A stretch of 34,103 bases of DNA from Ignavibacteriales bacterium (GTDB lineage: Bacteria > Bacteroidota > Ignavibacteria > T3Sed10-11), in NCBI GenBank assembly GCA_003562775.1, contig PWTU01000097.1, positions 1-34,103 of the forward strand, given 5' to 3'. The position numbers were made by a program, and so were the translations under genes. This document shows, in pieces, positions 6,414-14,332 of the stretch. Each line of letters starts with the position of its first letter. Position 1 is the first letter of the stretch. Below the pieces are notes generated by a model, which ran no database searches, had not been told where the DNA came from, and was given only the letters and a program-made list of their open reading frames with translations.

Positions 6414-7500
6414 ATCGTCGATCTTTCCATATTACCTGTCTACTAAAAAGAATTTGAAACGGAAGTAATAATACATAGGCGATATTAAGTATTTCAAAGT
6501 GGAAAATATACCGGTATAACCCGATCGCTTTAAAAGTCTTTAACGTTTTGAACAGAAATATGCAGTCTACTCCGGTTTTCAGCAAAAGTGCGACTAACGA
6601 CGATATAATACCCGGAATCGGAAAGAGGACAATAAGAATACAGAGCAGAAAAACGGGTATGAAAAATAAAAACCCCAATATTTCCATATCACCGCCGCCA
6701 CTTGCCCAACGGTGCTTCTGCCGGTAGAGTGCTTTACTGTCGGGACAAGGGTTGCTTTGAATTAATGTTTCCGGGTCCATTGGAAAACGTATTTTCCATT
6801 TGCCCGTTTTCTTTACCGCGTTAACAAGAATATAATCTTCGGTAACGCTGAAGGGTAAATTCTCATATCCACCCGTGTCGTCGTATGCTTTTTTACGAAC
6901 ACATAGATTGTTACCCACTGCCGTGAGCGGTTTATTTAATCCCGTTGTCGCTGCAGCGACCGTATAAAGAAAAAACCAGTCAAGCGCCTGCATCCCGGTG
7001 AACCAGTTCCACGAACGCAGCCGCGTGAAACCGCCGACAATCCCTGTGGAAGCATCGAAATAGGATACCTGTTTCCGGATCCATTGTGACGGAATCCGGC
7101 AATCCGCATCGGTGAACAGGTAAATTTTTCCTGAGGATTTTTTAATACCCTCGGCAAGTGCGTGTGCTTTTCCACGCTGAGTGAGAGATTCCATTTCGAT
7201 GGATACATATACAATATTCGGATGTGATTCCGCATACCGGCGCATTATCTCACCTGTTTTATCCGTCGATGAATCGTTGATCAAGACTATTTCGGTCAGA
7301 TGGTTCGGGTAATCGTTGTTTAAAAGCGATACGATGCAATCTTCGATTGATGCTTCCTCATTACGGGCAGCAACGAGCACGGTTACCTTCGGCGTTTCGG
7401 TACATAACGGACGCGCCGGAGATCGCCGGACACCGAATGACAGCGTGATGAACAGAGCCGCATAAAATATCGTCAGTACGAGAAGAAATGTTTCAATCAT
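6403..7500 (-). CDS. Membrane-associated family 2 glycosyltransferase
   Basis: 365 aa. An N-terminal membrane segment (about 3-23) precedes a GT-A domain: VTVLVAARNEE (39-49), VLINDSSTD (72-80), the metal-binding DAD (131-133), a TED motif (SVTEDY) and QKHRWASGG (the QxxRW signature of processive GT2 enzymes). Two or three hydrophobic segments close the protein (about 275-300, 305-320 and 335-355). This layout is typical of inverting GT2 enzymes that transfer sugars to polyprenyl or lipid acceptors or polymerise polysaccharide. Sugar and acceptor cannot be read from sequence. It is the first gene of a leftward pair with the barrel protein, and shares the divergent gap 7501-7658 with uridine kinase. 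Confidence 0.92.
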   Translation of the reverse strand: MIETFLLVLTIFYAALFITLSFGVRRSPARPLCTETPKVTVLVAARNEEASIEDCIVSLLNNDYPNHLTEIVLINDSSTDKTGEIMRRYAESHPNIVYVSIEMESLTQRGKAHALAEGIKKSSGKIYLFTDADCRIPSQWIRKQVSYFDASTGIVGGFTRLRSWNWFTGMQALDWFFLYTVAAATTGLNKPLTAVGNNLCVRKKAYDDTGGYENLPFSVTEDYILVNAVKKTGKWKIRFPMDPETLIQSNPCPDSKALYRQKHRWASGGGDMEILGFLFFIPVFLLCILIVLFPIPGIISSLVALLLKTGVDCIFLFKTLKTFKAIGLYRYIFHFEILNIAYVLLLPFQILFSRQVIWKDRRYDR

Positions 7501-7560
7501 AGATATGGAGTAAAATTTTAAATTATTATAAGAAATTCACCGCTCGTATTCAACTATATA

Positions 7561-7589
7561 TTGCAACGTTCTGAATAAAGATTTATCTT
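7561..7589 (+). promoter_or_regulatory. Candidate housekeeping promoter of uridine kinase
   Basis: TTGCAA (7561-7566) and TATCTT (7584-7589) are separated by exactly 17 bp, 70 bp before the ATG. The promoter candidate before the M16 peptidase gene has the same -10 and spacing, which strengthens both. Confidence 0.45.
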
Positions 7590-7658
7590 GTACTACTGAA
7601 ATTCATTGTTGAAGTAATTTTCAATAATCAATATACAACCACTTGGCTTCCGGAATCA

Positions 7659-8291
7659 ATGAAACCGTTAATAATAGGAATAGCAGGGGGATCGGGCTCG
7701 GGTAAAACAACCGTCACAAACAAAATAATATCCAGTTTGGATGAAGATAAAATTGCGGTCATACAACATGATTCTTATTACAGAGATCTTTCATATTATG
7801 ACGGAGCGGATCCTTCCTCAATCAACTTTGATCACCCTGATTCGCTTGAGACAACCTTGCTTATTGAAGATATACGAAAATTCAAACAAAGTGAGGTGAT
7901 TGAACAACCGATCTACAATTTCACAACGCACACCCGGATGAAAGAGCGCAGAATTATTCATCCTCGTGACTTTCTGATGATTGAAGGTATTTTGATTTAT
8001 GCGGAGAAAGAGTTGCGCGATTTAATGGACATAAAGATTTATGTCGACACGGACGACGATGAGCGCCTTATCAGACGTTTGAGGCGCGATATAATCGAGC
8101 GGGGAAGATCGCTCGATTCGGTAATTAATCAATATATTGCGACGGTTAAACCGATGCACCTCGAATTTGTAGAGCCGTCGAAGCGATGGGCGGATATAAT
8201 CATACCGAAAGGGGGAGAGAATAAAGTCGCAATCGATATGGTCGTGTCTAAAATACGGTCGCTATATTATTCGGATGCGAGGGAAGCGTAG
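7659..8291 (+). CDS. udk: Uridine kinase
   Basis: 210 aa, the usual size for bacterial Udk. It phosphorylates uridine and cytidine to UMP and CMP in pyrimidine salvage (cytoplasmic). The P-loop is GGSGSGKTT (residues 10-18). The next diagnostic stretches are present: HDSYYRDLSYYD, the INFDHPDSLET substrate-binding segment, PIYNFTTHTR, and the lid region with DDERLIRRLRRD followed by ERGR. The sequence is colinear with the family with no gap. The ATG start gives the expected few residues before the P-loop; no Shine-Dalgarno is evident. It appears to have its own promoter. The 140-bp gap to the next gene also carries a promoter-like element, so it may be monocistronic. Confidence 0.95.
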   Translation: MKPLIIGIAGGSGSGKTTVTNKIISSLDEDKIAVIQHDSYYRDLSYYDGADPSSINFDHPDSLETTLLIEDIRKFKQSEVIEQPIYNFTTHTRMKERRIIHPRDFLMIEGILIYAEKELRDLMDIKIYVDTDDDERLIRRLRRDIIERGRSLDSVINQYIATVKPMHLEFVEPSKRWADIIIPKGGENKVAIDMVVSKIRSLYYSDAREA

Positions 8292-8329
8292 GCGCCGTAT
8301 TTACAAGATCTTAGCGATGTGTATTTTTC

Positions 8330-8358
8330 TTGCTTATTAGCATCAAATATGGTATCTT
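8330..8358 (+). promoter_or_regulatory. Candidate promoter of the M16 peptidase gene
   Basis: TTGCTT (8330-8335), a 17-bp spacer and TATCTT (8353-8358), about 75 bp before the ATG at 8432. It is nearly identical in hexamers and spacing to the udk promoter candidate. Confidence 0.45.
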
Positions 8359-8431
8359 ATAATTCCTACGGGGTCAGAGACCCAAAATCTATATATTTTA
8401 CAGGTAATCTTGAGGTACGGTTACATTTAAT

Positions 8432-9706
8432 ATGACAAGTCGAAAAGGAACTCTTCGAGCATCTATCCCGGACGAAACTCATTTCAGAAAGTCTGTATTA
8501 AAAAATGGAATTCGCATTGTAAGTGAGTATATACCAACGGTACGCTCGGTTTCCGTCGGTTTGTGGGTGGATGTCGGATCGCGCGATGAGGATATCGGAA
8601 AGAACGGTATTTCTCATTTTTTGGAACACATGGTTTTTAAAGGGACACAGCGCCGTAATATGAGACAGATAGCTCAGAGCATCGAGTCGATCGGTGGTTA
8701 TATCAATGCTTTTACAACCAAAGAACATACCTGTTTCTATGCACGTGTGCTGGATGAACATCTGGAGAAGGCGGTTGATGTCATTTCGGATTTAGTAAAA
8801 GATCCGGTCTTTAACCCGAAAGAGATTAAAAAAGAAAAATATGTCATTCTTGAAGAACTGAAACAAATTGAAGACGACCCCGATGATCTTATTCATGACT
8901 ATCTCGACAAAGTGTTGTATCAGCCGCACCCGCTGGGTGAACCGATTATAGGTACTGCTGAGAGCATACAAAATTTCGAGCGATCAGATCTTGTCAATCA
9001 TCTGAAACAGAATTATACACCCGATAAAATGGTGCTTGCCGCTGCGGGCAATGTTGATCATGACAGACTTGTAAGATTTGCCGAAACATATATCGGGACG
9101 CTTAACAGAAAATCACAAAAAAATGGCAAGATCAGGTTGCCTAAGAAAAGAAAAAAATATGTCGAGATAAAAAAATCGATTCAACAGGCGTATATTTGTA
9201 TGGGAACGAAGACATTCGGTGTTCATAGCAAGAACAGATATCCAATGCTTGTTATGAATGCAATGTTAGGCGACGGGATGAGCTCACGGCTCAATCAAGT
9301 GATCCGCGAAAAACACGGGCTTGCGTATACTACCTATTCGTTTGTTAACTTTCTTCAGGACACCGGTATGTTCGGCGTCTATGTTGGCACCGATCCTGAA
9401 AAAATCGGGAAGGCTATAACATTACTTCGTAAAGAATTTGAAAAATTACAAACAAAACAGGTGTCACGTGCCGAACTTAAACGCACTATTTCTCAAATTA
9501 AAGGGAACCTGATGCTCGGTCTTGAAAATATGTCAAGCCGCATGATGCGTATCGGAGCAGGGGAGTTGTATTTTGGAAAATATACATCACTTGATTATAT
9601 GTTAAACAAAATAGAAAAGGTATCATCCGATGATATTCAACGTGTCGCATGCGAAGTGCTCGATACGGATAATTTTTCCACTGTAGTATTTAAACCATTC
9701 ACGTAA
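8432..9706 (+). CDS. M16 family zinc peptidase (processing-peptidase-like)
   Basis: 424 aa, typical of single-unit bacterial M16B peptidases related to mitochondrial processing peptidase beta. The inverted zinc motif HFLEH (residues 62-66; His62 and His66 as ligands, Glu65 as catalyst) and the downstream Glu ligand in the segment around 138-145 (VILEELKQIE) are intact, so it should be catalytically active. The second half has the expected inactive-repeat features, including GMSSRLNQVIREKHGLAY. In many bacteria this gene sits next to polynucleotide phosphorylase or dUTPase; here it sits between udk and alanine dehydrogenase. The product is probably cytoplasmic, with no signal peptide. The substrate is unknown. 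The start context is weak. Confidence 0.92.
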   Translation: MTSRKGTLRASIPDETHFRKSVLKNGIRIVSEYIPTVRSVSVGLWVDVGSRDEDIGKNGISHFLEHMVFKGTQRRNMRQIAQSIESIGGYINAFTTKEHTCFYARVLDEHLEKAVDVISDLVKDPVFNPKEIKKEKYVILEELKQIEDDPDDLIHDYLDKVLYQPHPLGEPIIGTAESIQNFERSDLVNHLKQNYTPDKMVLAAAGNVDHDRLVRFAETYIGTLNRKSQKNGKIRLPKKRKKYVEIKKSIQQAYICMGTKTFGVHSKNRYPMLVMNAMLGDGMSSRLNQVIREKHGLAYTTYSFVNFLQDTGMFGVYVGTDPEKIGKAITLLRKEFEKLQTKQVSRAELKRTISQIKGNLMLGLENMSSRMMRIGAGELYFGKYTSLDYMLNKIEKVSSDDIQRVACEVLDTDNFSTVVFKPFT

Positions 9707-9715
9707 ACAATAAAG

Positions 9716-9748
9716 TCCTGTTCCCGATTATCAGGGAGATGGACAGGA
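9716..9748 (+). promoter_or_regulatory. Hairpin overlapping the ald ribosome binding site
   Basis: TCCTGT (9716-9721) pairs with ACAGGA (9743-9748), with an inner TCCC/GGGA pairing (9722-9725 with 9734-9737) and an asymmetric internal loop. The 3' arm contains the start of the ald Shine-Dalgarno AGGAG, so the structure could mask it. It might equally be a weak structure closing the M16 transcript. Only moderately stable by eye. Confidence 0.3.
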
Positions 9749-9759
9749 GATAGAAAAAT

Positions 9760-10896
9760 ATGATTATTGGTGTTCCTAAAGAAATAAAAAGTCAGGAAAA
9801 TCGAGTTGCACTTGTTCCTGCCGGAGCACAACAACTCACTGAACACGGACATAAAGTACTCATAGAAACCCAAGCCGGTGTCGGAAGCGGTTTTGACGAT
9901 AATGATTATACCCAAACAGGAGCAGAGATAGTTCAGACTGCAGAAGAAGTATATTCCCATGCCGATATGATAATGAAAGTGAAAGAACCGATTGGTCCGG
10001 AGTATAAACTTATTCGTGAAGGACAAATTATATTCACCTATTTTCACTTTGCTGCAAGTCGTGAGTTAACCGAAGCAATGTTGGAATCAAGGTGTGTGGG
10101 AATAGCATACGAAACTGTTCAAAGAGAAGATCTTTCGTTGCCGTTATTGATCCCGATGAGTGAGGTGGCAGGTCGAATGGCGCCGCAGGAAGGTGCAAAA
10201 TACCTTGAACGGACACACGGTGGACGTGGTGTTTTGCTCGGCGGAGTGCCGGGTACCGATCCTGCAGATGTGATTGTAATCGGCGGAGGCATTGTTGGCA
10301 CAAATGCCGCCAAAATTGCTGCAGGTCTTGGTGCACGTGTGACTATCCTGGATACCAACTTATATCGTCTACGATACCTTGACGATGTTATGCCCAAAAA
10401 TATTACCACAATGATGTCCAATCCGTATACCATTAAAAAGTCGATTTTGAAAGCCGATCTTGTTATCGGTGCAGTGCTTATTCCCGGCGCAAAAGCTCCC
10501 AATTTGATAACAAGAGATATGCTGAAGGAAATGAAACAAGGGGCGGTAGTGGTCGATGTCAGCGTTGATCAGGGCGGATGCATCGAGACATGTAAACCGA
10601 CTACACATGACAATCCGACGTATGTAATCGACGGTGTTTTACATTATTGCGTTGCAAATATGCCCGGCGCAGTGCCGGTAACTTCCACTGTCGCACTTAC
10701 AAATGCTACGTTGCCGTATGCACTGGAAATTGCAGACCGTGGTTATGAAGATGCAATAATTTACAACGACGAAATTAAATGGGGGCTGAACGTCCTTGAC
10801 GGTAAGGTTACCTATAAAGGTGTTGCAGAAGCATTCGAATTGGATTATTATCCGCCGGATGATTTACTCGGTAAAACAAAGGGAACAGTCGAATAA
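9760..10896 (+). CDS. ald: Alanine dehydrogenase
   Basis: 378 aa, the usual Ald length (about 370). It catalyses the NAD-dependent reversible conversion of L-alanine to pyruvate and ammonium. The family residues are present: VPKEIKSQENRVALVP with Arg15, the MKVKEP lysine, FHFAAS with the catalytic His, the Rossmann motif VIGGGIVGTNAAKIAAGLGA, and VDVSVDQGGCIE with the catalytic Asp. The C-terminal segment is complete. AGGAG lies 10 bases before the ATG. nuoG begins 37 bp after the stop on the same strand, so transcripts may read into the complex I genes. That coupling would link alanine oxidation and NADH production to respiration, which is inference. Confidence 0.95.
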   Translation: MIIGVPKEIKSQENRVALVPAGAQQLTEHGHKVLIETQAGVGSGFDDNDYTQTGAEIVQTAEEVYSHADMIMKVKEPIGPEYKLIREGQIIFTYFHFAASRELTEAMLESRCVGIAYETVQREDLSLPLLIPMSEVAGRMAPQEGAKYLERTHGGRGVLLGGVPGTDPADVIVIGGGIVGTNAAKIAAGLGARVTILDTNLYRLRYLDDVMPKNITTMMSNPYTIKKSILKADLVIGAVLIPGAKAPNLITRDMLKEMKQGAVVVDVSVDQGGCIETCKPTTHDNPTYVIDGVLHYCVANMPGAVPVTSTVALTNATLPYALEIADRGYEDAIIYNDEIKWGLNVLDGKVTYKGVAEAFELDYYPPDDLLGKTKGTVE

Positions 10897-10933
10897 CCAA
10901 TATAAAAATATCTGCATAAGCATTATGGAGAAT

Positions 10934-12607
10934 ATGGCAACCATAACAATCGATGGAAAAGAATATTCCGTAAAAGAAAATCAAACTATACTGCAGGCGG
11001 CGACCGAGCTTGGCATCGAAATACCATACTTTTGTTGGCATCCCAAACTCTCGGTATCCGGAAACTGCCGGATGTGTCTTGTAGAAGTTGAGAAAATGCC
11101 CAAGTTGGTCATAGCGTGTATGACAAATGTTGCAGACGGGATGGTGGTTCATACTGCAAATGAAAGAGTGATATCTGCCCGTCAGGCAGTAATGGAATTT
11201 CTTTTAATTAATCATCCGTTAGATTGTCCGATCTGTGATGAAGCGGGCGAATGCAAGCTGCAGGACTATGCATACAATTACAGCCGCGGTGTGAGCCGGT
11301 TCGACGAAACAAAGGTACATAAGCCCAAACGCGTACCGCTCGGACCGCGGGTAATGCTCGATGTCGAACGTTGTATTATGTGTTCCCGCTGTATCCGGTT
11401 CGGTGATGAGATTGCGAAGCAACCTGCTCTCACTTTTACCGAACGGGGGGATCATGTCGTTTTGACAACGTATCCCGGAATGGAATTCGACAATGACTAC
11501 TCGATGAATGTAATTGACATCTGTCCGGTCGGTGCGCTCACAAGCCGCGATTTTCGGTTCCGCTCACGTGTATGGGAAATGACGTCAACCGAGAGTATAT
11601 GTGTCGGATGTGCCCGCGGTTGTAATACGTATCTCTGGACAAGGAATAATCAGACAATGCGCCTGACTCCACGCATTAACGAGTCGGTGAATTCACATTG
11701 GATGTGCGATTACGGAAGGTTATCTACATTTAAATTTGTTAACGATGATCTCCGGATTCGGGAACCGATGATAAAACAAGGCGGCAAACAAATAGAGGTA
11801 AGCTGGGATCAGGTGTTGAAAACTGCCGCGGAGCGGTTGAAAGAATACAAGCCGAAAGATATAGGTGTGATTGCTTCACCGTTTACCACGAATGAAGATA
11901 ATTATATCCTGCAGAAATTTACCAGAGAAATACTGAAGACAAAGGCAATTGATTATGTCGATCATATCAAGCCGGAGGATGAAGACGATATATTAATTCG
12001 TGCAGATAAATCTCCAAACAGTACCGGCGTTAAACTGCTCGGGTTGCGCGTAGATGAAAGAGCCGACGGTGTCGGTGAAATAATGAAGGACGTTAAAGAA
12101 AAGAAGATCAAGTGTCTAATCGTTTTAAATGAAGACCTTGCTTCGGATGAGAATTATGAAAAAATACTATCCCACCTTGAACTGTTAATCGTTCATTCAT
12201 GGAGTCATAGTAAAACCACCGAACTGGCAGATATTGTATTTAGCGCCGCGACCTATGCTGAGATGCACGGTACAATCACGAATTTTGAAGGCAGAGTTCA
12301 GCGACTAAAACCTGCCGTTGTCACAAAAGGGAGCAGCCGTGCACTTGAGGGATTGAGTATGAGCCGCTGGGATAAATTCGGGACGCAGTATGACAAGTGG
12401 GGAAGAGGTCCGCGAAGAAATGCCCGGCCTGCATGGGAAGTATTTAGTCTTCTGGCATTAAAGATGGGCGGTAAATTTCAATATCAATCAGCGGAAGAGG
12501 TATTTAGTGAAATTACCGAGAAAGTTCCCGCCTTTAAAGGATTAACCTATCAATCTATCGGCAGATTGGGAACTATGGCAAAAATGCAGGAGAAAGTCGG
12601 CGTATAA
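10934..12607 (+). CDS. nuoG: NADH-quinone oxidoreductase subunit G (complex I), short form
   Basis: About 557 aa from the ATG giving MATITIDGKEY. A GGAG lies just before it; an in-frame ATG at 10925 is the alternative start. The N-terminal [2Fe-2S] domain has CWHPKLSVSGNCRMC and a later Cys. The His-Cys domain (HPLDCPICDEAGEC) and the [4Fe-4S] set (CIMCSRC plus DICPVG) follow. A further CVGCARGC with a distal Cys (HWMCDYGR) matches the N7 cluster site, which only some NuoG proteins keep. The molybdopterin-like C-terminal domain is much shorter than the roughly 780-910 aa of E. coli or Thermus NuoG. The protein carries electrons from NuoF toward the quinone module. It forms a trio with nuoH and nuoI; nuoA-F and nuoJ-N are not in the window. 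Confidence 0.9.
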   Translation: MATITIDGKEYSVKENQTILQAATELGIEIPYFCWHPKLSVSGNCRMCLVEVEKMPKLVIACMTNVADGMVVHTANERVISARQAVMEFLLINHPLDCPICDEAGECKLQDYAYNYSRGVSRFDETKVHKPKRVPLGPRVMLDVERCIMCSRCIRFGDEIAKQPALTFTERGDHVVLTTYPGMEFDNDYSMNVIDICPVGALTSRDFRFRSRVWEMTSTESICVGCARGCNTYLWTRNNQTMRLTPRINESVNSHWMCDYGRLSTFKFVNDDLRIREPMIKQGGKQIEVSWDQVLKTAAERLKEYKPKDIGVIASPFTTNEDNYILQKFTREILKTKAIDYVDHIKPEDEDDILIRADKSPNSTGVKLLGLRVDERADGVGEIMKDVKEKKIKCLIVLNEDLASDENYEKILSHLELLIVHSWSHSKTTELADIVFSAATYAEMHGTITNFEGRVQRLKPAVVTKGSSRALEGLSMSRWDKFGTQYDKWGRGPRRNARPAWEVFSLLALKMGGKFQYQSAEEVFSEITEKVPAFKGLTYQSIGRLGTMAKMQEKVGV

Positions 12608-12644
12608 CAATCCGATATCAACTCATACTCTCTATTAACAGACA

Positions 12645-13691
12645 ATGATGGAAACCATTTTAATTGCATTTATAAAAATAGTAATCGTTGTTTTGGTATT
12701 ATTAACGGCTGTTGCATATTCAGTATATGCCGAACGACGGATTAGTGCATTTATTCAAGACCGCCTCGGACCTAATCGGGTGGGTCCGTTTGGATTATTA
12801 CAACCGATAGCCGATGTGGTGAAACTGGTATTCAAGGAAGCGATAGTACCGAGAAATGCGAATAAACCGCTGCACGATCTTGCGCCGGTTATTTCTCTCA
12901 CCGTAGCACTGGCAACGTTTGCCGTCATTCCGTTCGGCGATACGATAGTATTGTTCGGTGAAGAAGTGAAGCTGATTATAGCAGACGTAAACATCGGCGT
13001 CCTGTTCATTCTTGCATTTTCATCTATAAGCGTCTACGGCATTGCACTTGCCGGATGGTCCTCAAATAATAAATACTCTTTGATGGGAAGCTTGCGGTCG
13101 TCGGCTCAGATGGTCAGCTACGAATTGTCGCTCGGTATTTCGGTTGTAGGCGTCATATTGGTGACCGGGTCTTTGCGGCTCGACCAGGTTGTATTGAATC
13201 AAACCAGTTATGATCCTATCCTGGGCATCATTCCGGCGTGGAATTGTTTTGTTCAACCCATCGGGTTTATCACATTTGTCGTCGCTGCATTCGCGGAAAC
13301 CAACCGGCAGCCCTTCGATTTACCGGAAGCCGAGCCCGAGTTGGTGGGTGGATTTCATACCGAATATTCAGGGCTAAAATTCGGTTTATTCTTTTTAGCC
13401 GAATATGCTCATATGATAGTTGCGAGCGCCGTCATTACCACATTGTATCTTGGCGGCTGGCATCTTCCGTATGTGGATATGCTTGATCTTTCGCCGATGG
13501 CGATGAGCATTATAGGTATTCTTACTTTTGTAACAAAAGTGATACTGGTATTGTTATTTATGATAATAATCCGTTGGACAATTCCGCGGTTCCGGTACGA
13601 TCAACTCATGAGTCTTGGGTGGAAGGTAATGTTCCCGATGGCTCTGTTAAATATTTTTGTTACCGGTATAATTTTGCTTATTTTAAAATAA
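12645..13691 (+). CDS. nuoH: NADH-quinone oxidoreductase subunit H
   Basis: 348 aa with about eight membrane helices, the normal NuoH size. It lies at the quinone-binding interface of complex I. Signature stretches are intact: YAERRISAFIQDRLGPNRVG near residues 28-47, ETNRQPFDLPEAEPELVGG in the middle, and the GLKFGLFFLAEYAH segment. The acidic residues of the E-channel loop are retained, so the protein should work in a proton-pumping complex. Two adjacent ATGs (12645 and 12648) are possible starts, and no Shine-Dalgarno is clear. It lies 37 bp after nuoG and 47 bp before nuoI, so co-transcription is likely. Confidence 0.96.
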   Translation: MMETILIAFIKIVIVVLVLLTAVAYSVYAERRISAFIQDRLGPNRVGPFGLLQPIADVVKLVFKEAIVPRNANKPLHDLAPVISLTVALATFAVIPFGDTIVLFGEEVKLIIADVNIGVLFILAFSSISVYGIALAGWSSNNKYSLMGSLRSSAQMVSYELSLGISVVGVILVTGSLRLDQVVLNQTSYDPILGIIPAWNCFVQPIGFITFVVAAFAETNRQPFDLPEAEPELVGGFHTEYSGLKFGLFFLAEYAHMIVASAVITTLYLGGWHLPYVDMLDLSPMAMSIIGILTFVTKVILVLLFMIIIRWTIPRFRYDQLMSLGWKVMFPMALLNIFVTGIILLILK

Positions 13692-13738
13692 TCCATATGG
13701 ATCTATAAAAAATACAGGAATTGTAGAGGAACAATTGC

Positions 13739-14248
13739 ATGAAGGATAACGGCTCTGCAAAACGAGTTATACGCAAAGAGGATCTTACGTTTTTCCAGAA
13801 AGCGTATATAACGGAGATTGCAAAAGGACTCCGGCTTACGGTAGGGAAGATATTCAAACCGAAGTTTACACACAATTACCCGGATGAGCCATGGCCGTTT
13901 CAGCCCTCGTTTCGCGGGCGGCCTGTTTTGGTAGAGGAGGACGGCGTCGAGCGTTGTGTAGCGTGCGGGTTGTGTTCACGGGTATGTCCGTCACTGGCAA
14001 TCGAGGTCCAGGCTTCGGAAACCGAGCTTGAAAAAGAACGATATCCTATTCGCTTTGAGATCAACATGATCCGTTGTATATTTTGCGGTTTTTGTGAAGA
14101 AGTATGTCCCGAAGAAGCGATTGTCATGAGCGATGAATATCTTGTCGCATATTATCAACCGAAAGATGCGATTTACGGGAAAGATAAATTGCTCATGTCG
14201 ACCGAACGCCTCGCCAAGCGGCTTGAATTTCTGAGGGAGAATCGGTAA
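13739..14248 (+). CDS. nuoI: NADH-quinone oxidoreductase subunit I
   Basis: 169 aa. Two [4Fe-4S] ferredoxin motifs, [11 protein letters not shown] (Cys73, 76, 79, 83) and [11 protein letters not shown] (Cys113, 116, 119, 123), each followed by P, are the N6a/N6b clusters that pass electrons to NuoB. The N-terminal stretch (about residues 19-40) is the amphipathic membrane-surface helix region. The Shine-Dalgarno AGAGGA (13725-13730) sits in the 6-nt loop of a small hairpin (AATTGT/ACAATT) just before the ATG, which would expose it. nuoJ would normally follow; here a restriction-modification pair begins within about 60-85 bp. The gene itself is complete. Confidence 0.95.
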   Translation: MKDNGSAKRVIRKEDLTFFQKAYITEIAKGLRLTVGKIFKPKFTHNYPDEPWPFQPSFRGRPVLVEEDGVERCVACGLCSRVCPSLAIEVQASETELEKERYPIRFEINMIRCIFCGFCEEVCPEEAIVMSDEYLVAYYQPKDAIYGKDKLLMSTERLAKRLEFLRENR

Positions 14249-14294
14249 ACTTAGGGTAATCTTGCTGGTACCGTTTCGTATATATTTTTCACTA

Positions 14295-14311
14295 TTTCAC
14301 AGTATGTGAAA
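14295..14311. promoter_or_regulatory. Perfect 17-bp palindrome at the head of the restriction-modification genes
   Basis: TTTCACA-GTA-TGTGAAA is fully symmetric. It overlaps the possible GTG start (14306) and lies 22 bp before the ATG at 14333. Many restriction-modification operons are controlled by a regulator or by the methyltransferase itself at such a site. No separate controller gene is present. Confidence 0.4.
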
Positions 14312-14332
14312 ATCAAAATTCTAACGCTCAAT

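Noticed and set aside
13691-13702. 12-bp palindrome ATCCATATGGAT between nuoH and nuoI
   Set aside because: It begins within the nuoH stop region inside an apparent operon, with no promoter nearby, and is probably chance.
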